A stretch of DNA of 64,000 nt from Clostridia bacterium (GTDB lineage: Bacteria; Bacillota; Clostridia; Christensenellales; Aristaeellaceae). The stretch spans positions 37,895 through 101,894 of the forward strand of contig JAFXCE010000126.1 of assembly GCA_017521565.1 (NCBI GenBank), given 5' to 3'. The notes under the pieces were generated by a model. The model was not told where the DNA came from. It ran no database searches and was given only the letters and a program-made list of their open reading frames with translations. Shown here one piece after another: positions 1 to 8,609 of this stretch (positions are counted from its first letter, which is position 1; the number at the start of each line of letters is the position of its first letter). The position numbers were made by a program, and so were the translations under genes.

Positions 1-1
1 C

Positions 2-754
2 TACGTCTGTCCCTCCGTGAACACGCACGGCAGCCTGACCAGCCGTATGGATGTAACCACGTTCAACATCCGCACAAGCGCGGAGCTTGCCGTTGAGTAC
101 GGCGCGGAAGGCCTGCTGCTCACCGACTGGGGCGACGGCGGCCATCCGCAAAGCTGGGTATGGAGCATGACGCCCATCGCCCTCGCCGGTCAATACGGCT
201 GGAACACCGGCAAGCCGCAGGACGGCGAATCCTTCAAGGCGGATTTCATCCGGAATTCCGAAGCGTTTGTCGATGAGGTCTTCTTTGGCGGTGCAAGCGT
301 CTCGCGCCTGATGTACCGCATGGCCAACTACTATCTGCTTGAGCCTGAGCGCGTACACGTATGCACGATGAGCGCCAAGCATCTGGGCATCCCGCTGCAT
401 GAGACGCGCTACGCGCACCTGTTTGACATGAAGGACAGCGGCGATGATTTCTACTTTGACAACGTGACGGATTACGTCCGCCGCGTGATGGCGGACATCG
501 AAAAGCTCTCCTTTGACGAACTGCTCAAGCGCGAAATCCGCCTGACTGCGCGGCTGATTGAGCTGGGCAGCGAACTGTGCAAGGTCAAGCTGCACCCGCA
601 GCAGTCCATCGCCAAGGCGCAGGAGCTGGCCGATATGATCGACTGCATTCTGCCCGAATACACGGAAATCTGGAACATCCGCAACTATGAGATGGGCATC
701 GAGCGCTTTGTGAATCACCTCAAATCCAGAAGGGACGAGCTTCTCGCACTATAA
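2..754 (+). CDS. GH20-like beta-N-acetylhexosaminidase, 3' part
   Basis: The frame is open to the left edge, so the 5' part lies outside the window; 250 residues are visible. The segment LLLTDWGDGGHPQ, followed by a tryptophan-rich stretch and a helical tail, resembles the end of the (beta/alpha)8 barrel of family GH20 enzymes, which remove terminal GlcNAc or GalNAc from glycans. No secretion signal can be judged because the start is missing. The amino-sugar-type kinase and SIS genes some 7 kb away would fit a product of this reaction, but that link is inference. The family call rests on the partial motif and is moderately sure. Confidence 0.6.
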   Translation, partial: YVCPSVNTHGSLTSRMDVTTFNIRTSAELAVEYGAEGLLLTDWGDGGHPQSWVWSMTPIALAGQYGWNTGKPQDGESFKADFIRNSEAFVDEVFFGGASVSRLMYRMANYYLLEPERVHVCTMSAKHLGIPLHETRYAHLFDMKDSGDDFYFDNVTDYVRRVMADIEKLSFDELLKREIRLTARLIELGSELCKVKLHPQQSIAKAQELADMIDCILPEYTEIWNIRNYEMGIERFVNHLKSRRDELLAL

Positions 755-811
755 CCCCTCTACCCCATACACGAAAAAACGTCAATCTGTCGTGTATCCG
801 TAAAACCGTTT

Positions 812-841
812 GTGGAGCGCATCGGTATCGATGCGCTCCAC
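812..841 (+). terminator. Hairpin downstream of the GH20-like gene
   Basis: A perfect 12-bp inverted repeat (812-823 with 830-841, 6-base loop) is followed by a short T-rich stretch (ttcttat). It probably ends transcription of the GH20-like gene. The T tract is poor, so termination may be weak. Confidence 0.45.
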
Positions 842-880
842 TTCTTATATCAGCATATGTGACAGCGTTGCTCGAAACCC

Positions 881-984
881 GGCTCTCCCTCTGGGAGAGC
901 TGTCACCGCAGGTGACTGAGAGGGCCTTGCAATCTTACCCTCTCCGTCCTCGCTGCGCCCAGCCACCTCTCCCAAGGGGAGAGG
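881..984. repeat. Multi-hairpin intergenic repeat element
   Basis: This 755-1104 gap holds no gene. It contains an array of small stems: CTCTCCC/GGGAGAG (883-899), GTCACC/GGTGAC (902-916) and CCTCTCCC/GGGAGAGG (966-984), with CT- and GA-rich segments between. The layout is like the short palindromic intergenic elements scattered through genomes of gut Ruminococcaceae and relatives. Only this copy was noticed here, so its repetitive nature rests on family knowledge and not on the window. Confidence 0.5.
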
Positions 985-1104
985 CAAGGGATGCTCTTTT
1001 GGTACACCAAAGGGTATATGGACGCGCCAACTTATCTGTCAGGCAAATTGGAATTTGTCGAATAGACAGAAACTGAAAGTTTCGTTATTTAAAGCTGGAA
1101 TATG

Positions 1105-1605
1105 TCACTTTATATATCCCATTTTTACAAAATAATCATGATAACGTTTTCTTTGTATATCAATCATTTCATTTGAATTTACAAATGCAATGAAGTCCTT
1201 TTCAGAAATCCATTTGTATGACATTGTTTCGCCTTTTTGAAGGGTGATTGATGTCTTGTCGCAATCAGTTACACATAGAAAACAGTGGTATATAGTGTCG
1301 CATGAAGTATAACAACTAATTTCCTGTAAATCATTAGAAGAAATCCCTGTTTCTTCTAACAATTCTCTCATAGCACACGAAACCTTATCCTCGCCTTTTA
1401 ATGCCGAACCGCCTGCCGTTGCCTCATAATAACCTCCATAGTTAGACTTTTGTGTGTCTCTTCTCATAAGCAAATAATCCCCATCAATGTGTCTAACCAA
1501 AATATCACTCACAAGATGATACAATCCCTTTGGTATTGGTTCCCCTCGTACCAAATCGTGGTTAGCCAGAGTTCCATCTATCATGTATCCGTCCCAAATC
1601 TCCAT
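1105..1605 (-). CDS. NUDIX hydrolase
   Basis: A 166-residue protein with a complete NUDIX box at about residues 66-88 (G-x5-E-x7-RELLEETGI), the metal-binding helix of enzymes that cleave nucleoside diphosphates linked to another group. The substrate cannot be read from the sequence. The ATG at 1605 was chosen because GGAAG lies 8 bases ahead; a TTG seven codons upstream has no such site. The gene is clearly richer in A and T, and in codons such as AAT and TTA, than everything around it, which suggests recent acquisition. It has its own candidate promoter and a hairpin upstream separates it from the PQ-loop gene. Confidence 0.88.
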   Translation of the reverse strand: MEIWDGYMIDGTLANHDLVRGEPIPKGLYHLVSDILVRHIDGDYLLMRRDTQKSNYGGYYEATAGGSALKGEDKVSCAMRELLEETGISSNDLQEISCYTSCDTIYHCFLCVTDCDKTSITLQKGETMSYKWISEKDFIAFVNSNEMIDIQRKRYHDYFVKMGYIK

Positions 1606-1644
1606 GATATTCACTTCCAAATTCAAGTTTGATTAGCTGATTTT

Positions 1645-1673
1645 ACAATAGCATAATTTGCCCGGATATACAA
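1645..1673 (-). promoter_or_regulatory. Candidate promoter of the NUDIX gene
   Basis: TTGTAT (1668-1673) and TATTGT (1645-1650) are separated by 17 bases on the minus strand, about 40 bases before the chosen start codon. The -10 match is imperfect. Confidence 0.4.
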
Positions 1674-1709
1674 GAACAGGCACAGCAATACGATTTGCTG
1701 TGCCTGTTC
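1674..1709 (-). terminator. Hairpin after the PQ-loop gene
   Basis: A 15-bp perfect inverted repeat (1674-1688 with 1695-1709, 6-base loop) is followed on the minus strand by TTGTATAT. It probably ends the M20/C39/PQ-loop transcript. Confidence 0.55.
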
Positions 1710-1745
1710 ACCGTTTTATGAAACTCCCGTTTTGCACCGGTGTTT

Positions 1746-2042
1746 TCAATTGCTGTTTTGCTTCTTGTTTGCCTGATCCAACCGGTAATTGCGCGCATAC
1801 ATCGCCACATCCAGCAGCACCATGCACAGGTTGAGCACATAGAAGAACATGACGTACCACTTATATGAACCGCCGATGCTCTTCGACGCGATGCCGCAGA
1901 CATAGCCGACGCAGATCATGATCAGAAAGCCAAGGCTTTTGCCCTTCGTCGTTCGCGCCTTATAGGACTTCATCACGTTCATCGGCCACGAGCAGCCAAA
2001 GCACACAACCATCAGAATCTCAAGAATCTCCGCTGCGTTCAT
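1746..2042 (-). CDS. Small PQ-loop (SemiSWEET-like) membrane protein
   Basis: A 98-residue protein with three predicted membrane helices (about residues 5-20, 36-53, 62-82). The segment CSWPMNVMKSYKARTTKGKS followed by LGF matches the pattern of single PQ-loop domains, where a proline-containing first helix is followed by K/R-S-hydrophobic. SemiSWEET proteins form dimers that move sugars, but many short PQ-loop proteins have no known substrate. The gene follows the C39-like gene by 35 bases with a strong GAGGAGG site, so it is likely the last gene of that operon. Transport is inferred from the fold. Confidence 0.65.
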   Translation of the reverse strand: MNAAEILEILMVVCFGCSWPMNVMKSYKARTTKGKSLGFLIMICVGYVCGIASKSIGGSYKWYVMFFYVLNLCMVLLDVAMYARNYRLDQANKKQNSN

Positions 2043-2077
2043 TGGAAAAACCTCCTCATTTGAATGCTTCCATCCCC

Positions 2078-2659
2078 TTATTCCTTCCAGAACAGGAAAT
2101 ATGGGCGCTCAAAGCAATCCTTTTCAATCTCGGAAAAATCCGCGTAAGCGTCCGTCCCGTCAAGACGGACCTTTTCCTTTCGGCCCTGCTTTTCAAAGCG
2201 GTCGCTGCCTTCCTTGTACATCGGATCCCAGACCTTGATCTCGGTTCCGTTCGCTCCGGCGAGGACGATATAGTGTCCCGAATCGGAAAACACGCCGATA
2301 TGCCCTTCCCTGTCACCGCGGACGTTGGCAATGATCATGCCGCGCCCTTCCTGCAGAAAGCGCAGCGCTTCCTGCCCATCTTCGGTATCGCGCACCTGCA
2401 GGCCAACATGCCTTGCAAACGCAGGCGCATAGATATACAGATCTGTGCCGTAGCCTTCGCGCGCGCCGCAGGCCTTGGCGAGCTTTGCGCTCTCCTCCGG
2501 CGGGAACGCAATCCCCAGCATGTTTTCCGCCACCATCGAAGCCGCGCAGACGCCGCAGCCATTGTTGGCGATATTGCCGTTCTTCGCGCCAACCGGAGAC
2601 GGATACGGCACATGCTCATAATCCAGCTGGCAATAAAACGCCGTCTTCTTTTCAGCCAT
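2078..2659 (-). CDS. C39-like papain-fold cysteine peptidase domain protein
   Basis: A 193-residue protein with the arrangement of the peptidase C39-like family: NNGCGVCAASMV with candidate nucleophile Cys35, His129 in SGHYIVL, and Asp145 in VWDP. C39 domains cleave leader peptides after double glycine or act as free peptidases. Here there is no ABC exporter domain, no signal peptide and no bacteriocin gene nearby. The start overlaps the end of the M20 gene by 8 bases, pointing to translational coupling. It could instead be a substrate-binding or inactive member, because family members often have GCGPTA where this one has GCGVCA. Confidence 0.68.
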   Translation of the reverse strand: MAEKKTAFYCQLDYEHVPYPSPVGAKNGNIANNGCGVCAASMVAENMLGIAFPPEESAKLAKACGAREGYGTDLYIYAPAFARHVGLQVRDTEDGQEALRFLQEGRGMIIANVRGDREGHIGVFSDSGHYIVLAGANGTEIKVWDPMYKEGSDRFEKQGRKEKVRLDGTDAYADFSEIEKDCFERPYFLFWKE

Positions 2660-3869
2660 TGTCCTTCGCCTCCTCCGGCATGGTCATCCCTTCAATGCCA
2701 TGCATGTTGTCCAGCACGAACTGCACAAAGACCTTCACGCCCGTCTCAAGCGCATCCTCGTCAATGTCCCAGTCCCTGTTATGCGCCGGATGGCAGCAGC
2801 CCTTTGCCTCATTGCGCATGCCAAGGCCAAAGAGCAGACCCGGCTTTTCCTTCTCGTAATAGGCAAAGTCCTCCGCGCCCGGGGAAGGCGCCAGCACAAT
2901 CACCTTTTTGCTGCCGACGACCTTGCGCGCAGAAGCGGTAAACGCCTCGTACATCGCAGGATCGTTGTGCGCGCCGGGCAGCGGCTCGCCGGACCACTCA
3001 AGCGACCAGGTGGTTCTCGACTGCTCCGCCGTCAGGCGGATAAGCTCTTCCAATCTCTTCTGCGCCCACGCCATCGTCCTGTCATGCAGGCAGCGAATGG
3101 AACCCCTCAGGACGCACTTGTCCGCGTTGGCGGCGACGGTCTCGCCCGCCTGCATGCAGGTTACGCTCATCACGCAGGTATCAAACGGGTCCACCTCGCG
3201 GGAGACGAGCATCTGGATGCCGTTATAGATCTTCACGCCTGCCGCCAGCGCATCGATGCCCGCATGCGGGGACGCAACATGCACCGCCTTGCCCCCGAGC
3301 GTAATCGTAAACGCCACGGAAGAGGAATTGGTCACCCCGGGGTTGGATGAAATCACGTGCGTCTCATCCACGCAGTTCACATGGCACATGATGATACAGT
3401 CGATGTCCTTCATCACGCCATGCTCGCACATGGTCTTCGCGCCGCTGGGCCGGCTCTCCTCGCAGGGCTGGAACAGCAGCTTCACGCGGCAGGAAAGACG
3501 GTCTCGAATCGCATGCAGCGCTTTCGCCGTTCCAAGGAGCATGGCCGTATGCGCATCATGCCCGCAGGCATGCATCACGCCGTCATTTTGGGAGCGATAC
3601 GGCTTGTCATGGTTGTTTTCCAGAATCGGCAGCGCGTCCATATCCGCCCGGATGCCGATGGTGAAGTCCGTCTTTTCCGGGTTGATCGTCGCCACGATCG
3701 TATTGCGTCCATACCTGTCCGCTTCGTATTCGACGCCGATGCCGTCCAGTTCGCGGCGCACAAGCGCAGCCGTCCGGTCCAGATCCCAGCGAAGCTCCGG
3801 ATGCATATGCAGCTCACGGCGGATCGCCACAAGCTCATCCTGGCAGACAGGGGCGATGGTATAATCCAT
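2652..3869 (-). CDS. M20-family metal-dependent amidohydrolase
   Basis: A 405-residue enzyme of the M20D group (hippurate, indole-acetyl-amino-acid and N-acyl-amino-acid hydrolases). The metal-binding segment MHACGHDAHTAMLLG is intact near residue 100, and the PCEE segment follows near residue 140 with the catalytic glutamate. Such enzymes release free amino acids from N-acyl or peptide conjugates in the cytosol. It is first in a set with a C39-like protein and a PQ-loop membrane protein, suggesting handling of a conjugated amino acid or short peptide. The real substrate is unknown. Confidence 0.88.
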   Translation of the reverse strand: MDYTIAPVCQDELVAIRRELHMHPELRWDLDRTAALVRRELDGIGVEYEADRYGRNTIVATINPEKTDFTIGIRADMDALPILENNHDKPYRSQNDGVMHACGHDAHTAMLLGTAKALHAIRDRLSCRVKLLFQPCEESRPSGAKTMCEHGVMKDIDCIIMCHVNCVDETHVISSNPGVTNSSSVAFTITLGGKAVHVASPHAGIDALAAGVKIYNGIQMLVSREVDPFDTCVMSVTCMQAGETVAANADKCVLRGSIRCLHDRTMAWAQKRLEELIRLTAEQSRTTWSLEWSGEPLPGAHNDPAMYEAFTASARKVVGSKKVIVLAPSPGAEDFAYYEKEKPGLLFGLGMRNEAKGCCHPAHNRDWDIDEDALETGVKVFVQFVLDNMHGIEGMTMPEEAKDNG

Positions 3870-3939
3870 ATGCCTTCCCTCTTTTCAAAGCAGTTAAGGG
3901 GTTATTCTGCATGCACAGATCAAACCCCTTTCCGGAAGG

Positions 3940-3965
3940 AAAAAGGCGGAGGCTAAGCCTCCGCC
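3940..3965 (-). terminator. Rho-independent terminator of the sugar-binding protein gene
   Basis: On the minus strand GGCGGAGGCT/AGCCTCCGCC (3945-3965) is followed by TTTTT. An outer repeat (ATCAAACCCC 3919-3928 with GGGGTTTGAT 3970-3979) can extend the stem. Confidence 0.85.
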
Positions 3966-4001
3966 CCATGGGGTTTGATTGTGTCGATTTCGGAAAATCG
4001 A

Positions 4002-5438
4002 TTACTGCGCGAGGTACGCGTCCAGCTGCGCCTGAGCCTCAGCCTGAACAGCCTCGATGCCGGCGGCCTTCAGTTCTTCCTTGATGGTCTCAAGCTTCGC
4101 ATCGATGTCCAGCGTGCCGGTCAGCATCTCAGCAGTGTACTTCTCCATGACCGCGGAGCAGGCCGCACATTCGGCTTCCACGTTGGTCTTGTCGAAGGTG
4201 AAGGTGCCCAGGGTGGAGACGATCGCATTCTCATAATCAGCGAAGATCTCTTCCCAGTCATAGTAGGAATCGGTGGTGCAGGAAGCATTCACGACAGAAC
4301 CGGTCACGAAGCCGTCCATGGACCAGTTGTTGTTGCCCTGCTCGGTGCGCTCGACAACCTTATTGCCGTTGACTTCGGTATAGTTGAAGTGCGTGCCCTC
4401 AACGCCGTAGCGGAGGATGTCGCGGAAGGTGCGGTCGGTGTTCAGCAGCTCGAGGTACTTCAGGCAAGCGATGGCCTGCTCCTCAGAAGCAGCGGCGTTG
4501 ATCGCGTTCATCGCGCCGCGCATGGTCGCGGTGGACATGAACGGGCCGGCGTAGCTCGCGCCATGGACAACGATGCCCGCCCAGCTGGAGTAGCCCGCAT
4601 AGTAGCCCTTCCAGGCAGAGCCGGAACGGACGGCCGCGCGGATGTCAGAACCGATGGACTCGATGGTCGCGGCGTCGGGGTTGATGTAGCCCAGATCATA
4701 CCACTTGTGCAGCAGCTGGTAGCGCTCCATCAGAACCTCATCCTCCCAGAACGGGATGATCTTGTTCTCACGGTCGGTACCGGCGAGATGATACGGAGAG
4801 CACAGGTAGTTGCCCGCGATCCACTGCGCGCTGTTGGTCATACCGGTCAGGCCGCCCTTGCCCATCATCAGCGGGTAGAGGTCGTCATAGTTCTCCTTGT
4901 ACGCCTTGAGCAGCGGCTCAAGCTCAGCAAAGGTCATTTCGTCCGGAAGCTCGCAGCCGATGGCTTCGAAGCGTTCCTTATCCAGACGGAAGAACTGCTG
5001 GCTGGCCATGTCCTTCAGGGTCGGCACAGCGTAGATCTTGCCGTTCAGGGAGCCGGCGACGTCCCAGTACTTCTGATCGATGGTCTCATAGAGCGCCGGC
5101 GTGGCGGTCTTGACCAGATCAGTGATGTCATAGAACATCTCGTTGATCGCGTTGTCAGCGAAGTTGTTCGCCCAGTCGCAGGTGAACGTCATGTCGTAGG
5201 GTTCGCCGGTCTGCATGCCCAGACCAAACTGCTCTTCATTCTTGAAGATGAGTTCGACTTCGACGCCGATCTTCTCAGCAGAGTAAGCGTTGGCAGCATC
5301 AACGACCATCTGGGTATCGATCGGGGCGTCGCCGCTGGCGTAGACCCACCAGACGATCTTCTGGGTTTCGGCGGAAGCGGTGCAGGCAACGGCGAGCACC
5401 AGCATCAGCGCGAGCGCGAGAGACAGGAACTTCTTCAT
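4002..5438 (-). CDS. Extracellular sugar-binding protein (family 1, DUF3502-type)
   Basis: A 478-residue secreted protein with a typical signal peptide (MKKFLSLALALMLVLAVAC-TASA). Either the cysteine at residue 19 is lipidated, although AVAC is an imperfect lipobox, or signal peptidase I cuts after ASA. The body matches the large LipO/DUF3502 group of binding proteins that feed LplB/LplC-type permeases with complex carbohydrates. The start is fixed by AAAGGAGG 8 bases ahead of the ATG. It is the last gene of the operon and has a strong terminator. No ATPase gene is nearby, so a shared MsmK-type ATPase is presumed. The sugar is unknown. Confidence 0.88.
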   Translation of the reverse strand: MKKFLSLALALMLVLAVACTASAETQKIVWWVYASGDAPIDTQMVVDAANAYSAEKIGVEVELIFKNEEQFGLGMQTGEPYDMTFTCDWANNFADNAINEMFYDITDLVKTATPALYETIDQKYWDVAGSLNGKIYAVPTLKDMASQQFFRLDKERFEAIGCELPDEMTFAELEPLLKAYKENYDDLYPLMMGKGGLTGMTNSAQWIAGNYLCSPYHLAGTDRENKIIPFWEDEVLMERYQLLHKWYDLGYINPDAATIESIGSDIRAAVRSGSAWKGYYAGYSSWAGIVVHGASYAGPFMSTATMRGAMNAINAAASEEQAIACLKYLELLNTDRTFRDILRYGVEGTHFNYTEVNGNKVVERTEQGNNNWSMDGFVTGSVVNASCTTDSYYDWEEIFADYENAIVSTLGTFTFDKTNVEAECAACSAVMEKYTAEMLTGTLDIDAKLETIKEELKAAGIEAVQAEAQAQLDAYLAQ

Positions 5439-5497
5439 GCGAAAACCTCCTTTAAGTTCAACTAAAGCGGCGCTTGGCCGTTTGTTGCAAAAATGGA

Positions 5498-6430
5498 TCA
5501 TCCCTTGACGGCGCCAATGGTCAGGCCGCCGACAAAGTAGCGCTGGAAGAACGGATACGAGCAGGCAATGGGCAGAACGACAACCATGACGATGGCCATG
5601 CGCATCGTTTCCGAAGGAAGATTCTTCATGGACTCTTCCCTGAAATAGTCCTCATTGCGCGCCATAAAGGAAATGTTCTTTTCGATGGAGATCAGAACGT
5701 ACTGCAGCGGATACAACTCGCGATGGTTGCTGTCGATGTAGAGCATCGCGCCGTACCACATGTTCCAGTAGTTGAAGGTGAGGAACAGGCCGATCGTCGC
5801 GATAACCGGCAGGGAAATCGGCAGCACCAGCTGGGTGAAGATGCGGAGCTGGCTCGCACCGTCGATCTTTCCGGATTCGATGATGCCGTCCGGCAGCGTC
5901 GTCTGGAAGAACGTACGCATGACGATGACGTAGAACGTCGAGCACGCGCCGGGCAGGATCATCGCCCAGTAGGTATTCTTGAGATGGTAGATCTGGGTAT
6001 TGACCATATAGCGCGCCACAAGGCCGCCCGAAAACAGCATCGGGATGATCAGCAGCCACGTATACAGGCCCTTCATGTAGTAATTCGGGCGGGACAGCAC
6101 ATAGCCCAGCGTCGAGGTGAGCACCAGACCAATCAGCGTACCCACAAGGGTGATGCCGACCGAATTGACAAACGACCGGCCGATATAGTCCTTGGACTGC
6201 CAGAGATATTTGTAGGATTCCAGCGAAAGCTCCGCCGGGAAAAAGCTGTAGCCGTTCTGGGCGATGGACGCCTCGGAAGAAATCGAAATGATGAACACGA
6301 ACACCACCGGCAGGAACGTGATGATCGCCAGCAGAACGAAGATCAGCGTAAAGAGCGCATTGGTCGTCGGTTTGATGCAGTTAAAGCGGTTAAAACCATC
6401 CTGCGGAATCCGCTTTGCCTTCTTTTCCAT
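5498..6430 (-). CDS. CUT1 sugar ABC transporter permease (LplC/YtcP type)
   Basis: A 310-residue membrane protein with six predicted helices and the cytoplasmic coupling loop GKIDGASQLRIFTQLVLPIS, the EAA motif that docks onto the ATPase. The C-terminal tail (RYFVGGLTIGAVKG) is typical of MalG/LplC-type permeases. It pairs with the permease directly upstream and the binding protein downstream, so the three form one carbohydrate importer lacking only the ATPase. Confidence 0.93.
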   Translation of the reverse strand: MEKKAKRIPQDGFNRFNCIKPTTNALFTLIFVLLAIITFLPVVFVFIISISSEASIAQNGYSFFPAELSLESYKYLWQSKDYIGRSFVNSVGITLVGTLIGLVLTSTLGYVLSRPNYYMKGLYTWLLIIPMLFSGGLVARYMVNTQIYHLKNTYWAMILPGACSTFYVIVMRTFFQTTLPDGIIESGKIDGASQLRIFTQLVLPISLPVIATIGLFLTFNYWNMWYGAMLYIDSNHRELYPLQYVLISIEKNISFMARNEDYFREESMKNLPSETMRMAIVMVVVLPIACSYPFFQRYFVGGLTIGAVKG

Positions 6431-6455
6431 GGCTTATACCTCCCTCCTGCCGGAA

Positions 6456-7436
6456 TCAGAACAGACCGCTTTCCGGATCAATCTTCTTGACAACGATGTT
6501 GGCGATGATCAGCAGGATGCAGCCCAGCACGCTCTGCAGCAGCGCCACAGCAGAAGAATAGTTATAGTTGTTGCTCTGGATCAGCGCCTTGTGCACGTAG
6601 ACATCAAGCGTCTGCGTGACGTTGATGAGGGAGTTGGAGTCGCGCGTGACCTGAAAGAAAAGGCCAAAGTCCGTGGAGAAGATGCTGCCCACGTTCATGA
6701 TGAACATGATAGAAATCACCGGACGCAGCAGCGGAACGGTAATCCCCCACGTTTGCTGCCACTTGTTCGCGCCGTCGATGACCGCGCTCTCATAAAGGCT
6801 CTGGTCGATGCCGGTGATGGTCGCCATATACACGACCATCGAGTAGCCAAAGGTCTTCCATGTATTGATGAATACCAGCAGATACGGCCAGTATTTGGGA
6901 TCCTGATACCAGAGAATCGCCTCGCCGCCCATGGAGACGATCAGCGAATTGACGAGGCCCTTGTCCGTGGAGAGGAAAGCAAAGACGAAATAGCTGATGA
7001 CCACCCACGACAGGAAATGCGGCAGGAATACCGCAGTCTGGCAGACCTTGGCCACCTTTCGCGAATACAGCTGGGTGATCATGATCGCCAGCGCAACCGG
7101 CAGCGTAATGCCAATGATGATGAATATGATATTATATCCGACGGTATTGCGGAAAATATTGGCGATATCCGGCGAACGGAACAGAAACTCGAAGTTCTTA
7201 AGGCCCACCCATTTGCTGGAGACAAACAGGCTGTAGAGGAAGCCCTTGCCGGGCTTATACTTATAGTTCTTAAAGGCGAAGACGATGCCGAACATCGGCA
7301 CATAGCAAAAGGCGATCAGCCATGCGATCGTCGGCAGAGAGAGCAGCGTAAGCTCCAGATCGTCCCATGTGAACTTTCTGCGCTTTTTCCTGATCGGCGC
7401 AGCCTCACCCTTGACGGCCAGATTGTCCTTGCGCAT
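6456..7436 (-). CDS. CUT1 sugar ABC transporter permease (LplB type)
   Basis: A 326-residue permease with six or more predicted helices, including a first helix after a lysine/arginine-rich cytosolic segment (IRKKRRKF), and the EAA loop ESAVIDGANKWQQTWGITVP. It is the first gene of the three-gene importer operon. The ATG at 7436 was chosen because GGAGGTGCGG precedes it; a longer frame reaches 7526 but would include the promoter. The partner permease follows after 25 bases. Confidence 0.92.
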   Translation of the reverse strand: MRKDNLAVKGEAAPIRKKRRKFTWDDLELTLLSLPTIAWLIAFCYVPMFGIVFAFKNYKYKPGKGFLYSLFVSSKWVGLKNFEFLFRSPDIANIFRNTVGYNIIFIIIGITLPVALAIMITQLYSRKVAKVCQTAVFLPHFLSWVVISYFVFAFLSTDKGLVNSLIVSMGGEAILWYQDPKYWPYLLVFINTWKTFGYSMVVYMATITGIDQSLYESAVIDGANKWQQTWGITVPLLRPVISIMFIMNVGSIFSTDFGLFFQVTRDSNSLINVTQTLDVYVHKALIQSNNYNYSSAVALLQSVLGCILLIIANIVVKKIDPESGLF

Positions 7437-7493
7437 CCTCCGCACCTCCGTTTCTGGATACAGGAAAGAACACGGCTCTCCCGCAGCAGATTC

Positions 7494-7522
7494 AGTATAG
7501 CACAGTCCACATGCGATAGCAA
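7494..7522 (-). promoter_or_regulatory. Promoter of the LplB/LplC/binding-protein operon
   Basis: TTGCTA (7517-7522) and TATACT (7494-7499) with a 17-base spacer on the minus strand, about 58 bases upstream of the first start codon. It lies in the 207-base gap shared with the divergent kinase operon. No equally clear promoter was found for that operon. Confidence 0.7.
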
Positions 7523-7643
7523 GCATTTTTCAACCCTTTTTATAAATACATTATTCATTAAAGGGAATTGTACATTCGCGTCGAATAGATAAGTAATTGG
7601 TATGCCCATCGGGCGTCAAAGCGCAAAGAAGGAGGCGAAGCGC

Positions 7644-8609
7644 ATGCAGCAAGGTCTGCTGATCGGCATCGACGGAGGCGGCACACATTCCACCGCTGTA
7701 GCCGCATGGCCGGATGGACGGATTGCCGCCGTCGCCCATGGCGGAGGATTGAATTACCACAACATCGGCGTGGATACCGTGCGCCGCCGCCTTCAGGATA
7801 TGGTACAGGAGCTGTGCGAAAAGGCCGGCGCGCCGCTGCATCGTGTTTGCGTGGGCATGTCCGCGCTGGACGGCCCTGCCGACGAACAGACGCACGCGCT
7901 GTTCACTTCCGATCTCATCACCCGCGAGCAGCTGGATCTTCAGTCGGATGCATACATCGCGCTGATGGGTTTTACGCGCGGCGAGCCCGGCATGATCGTC
8001 ATCTGCGGCACGGGTTCCATGCTCCTGCTGCGCGACGAAGCGGGCGCTCAGCATGTCAGCGGCGGCTGGGGCTATCTCCTCGGGGATACCGGCAGCGGTT
8101 ATACCCTCGCGCGCGAGGGACTGATTGCTGCCATCGACGCAACCGAGGGCCTTGGCTGTCCCACAGTGCTTGAATCCCTCGCCTGCCGGTATTTCGGCAC
8201 ATCCACCCTGCGCCAGACGATCGACTGCATCTACGCGCCGGATTTTACGCCCGACCGGATGGCAGGCTTTGCGCGGCATGTGATTCAAGCGGCAGACGAC
8301 GGGGATACGGCGGCAAGCGACGTCCTCCAGAGCAACATGAACCGCCTCGCGCGGCAGACCGTATGTCTGCTTGAAAAGGCGCCCGCTGCCAGACGCGTAG
8401 GCCTGTACGGCGGCATATTTGCCCACAGCGAAAAGGCGCAAGCCTGCTTCACCCATACGCTGCGCGCGCTCGCGCCCCGGGCGAAAATCTGCGCGCTTGA
8501 ATACACGCCCGAGTTAGGCGCAATCATCCACCTGATGCAAAAAGAAGGTCTGCTCAGCCAGGAGCGGCTCAGCCTTTTAAAACAAAGCTATGAGGAACAT
8601 TTGCGATGA
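7644..8609 (+). CDS. BadF/BadG-type ATPase, N-acetylglucosamine-kinase-like
   Basis: A 321-residue member of the ASKHA superfamily. The N-terminal phosphate-binding segment IGIDGGGTHSTAVA (about residues 6-19) and the second ATP-binding segment ICGTGSM followed by GWGYLLGDTGSG are those of the BadF/BcrA group that includes N-acetylglucosamine kinases. The start at 7644 is supported by GGAGG 8 bases upstream. The stop overlaps the start of the SIS gene by 4 bases. With an SIS protein and a ROK regulator in one operon, phosphorylation of an amino sugar is the best guess; the exact sugar is not shown. Confidence 0.82.
   Translation: MQQGLLIGIDGGGTHSTAVAAWPDGRIAAVAHGGGLNYHNIGVDTVRRRLQDMVQELCEKAGAPLHRVCVGMSALDGPADEQTHALFTSDLITREQLDLQSDAYIALMGFTRGEPGMIVICGTGSMLLLRDEAGAQHVSGGWGYLLGDTGSGYTLAREGLIAAIDATEGLGCPTVLESLACRYFGTSTLRQTIDCIYAPDFTPDRMAGFARHVIQAADDGDTAASDVLQSNMNRLARQTVCLLEKAPAARRVGLYGGIFAHSEKAQACFTHTLRALAPRAKICALEYTPELGAIIHLMQKEGLLSQERLSLLKQSYEEHLR

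Noticed and set aside
810..1076. An 88-codon frame over the hairpin repeat
   Set aside because: The frame is made of repeat-element sequence, with no ribosome site and no family resemblance.
2078..2659. Bacteriocin maturation by the C39-like protein
   Set aside because: No exporter, double-glycine leader peptide or immunity gene is visible in the neighbourhood.
3975..5465. A 496-codon plus-strand frame opposite the sugar-binding protein
   Set aside because: Antisense shadow. The minus-strand protein has a signal peptide, ribosome site and terminator.
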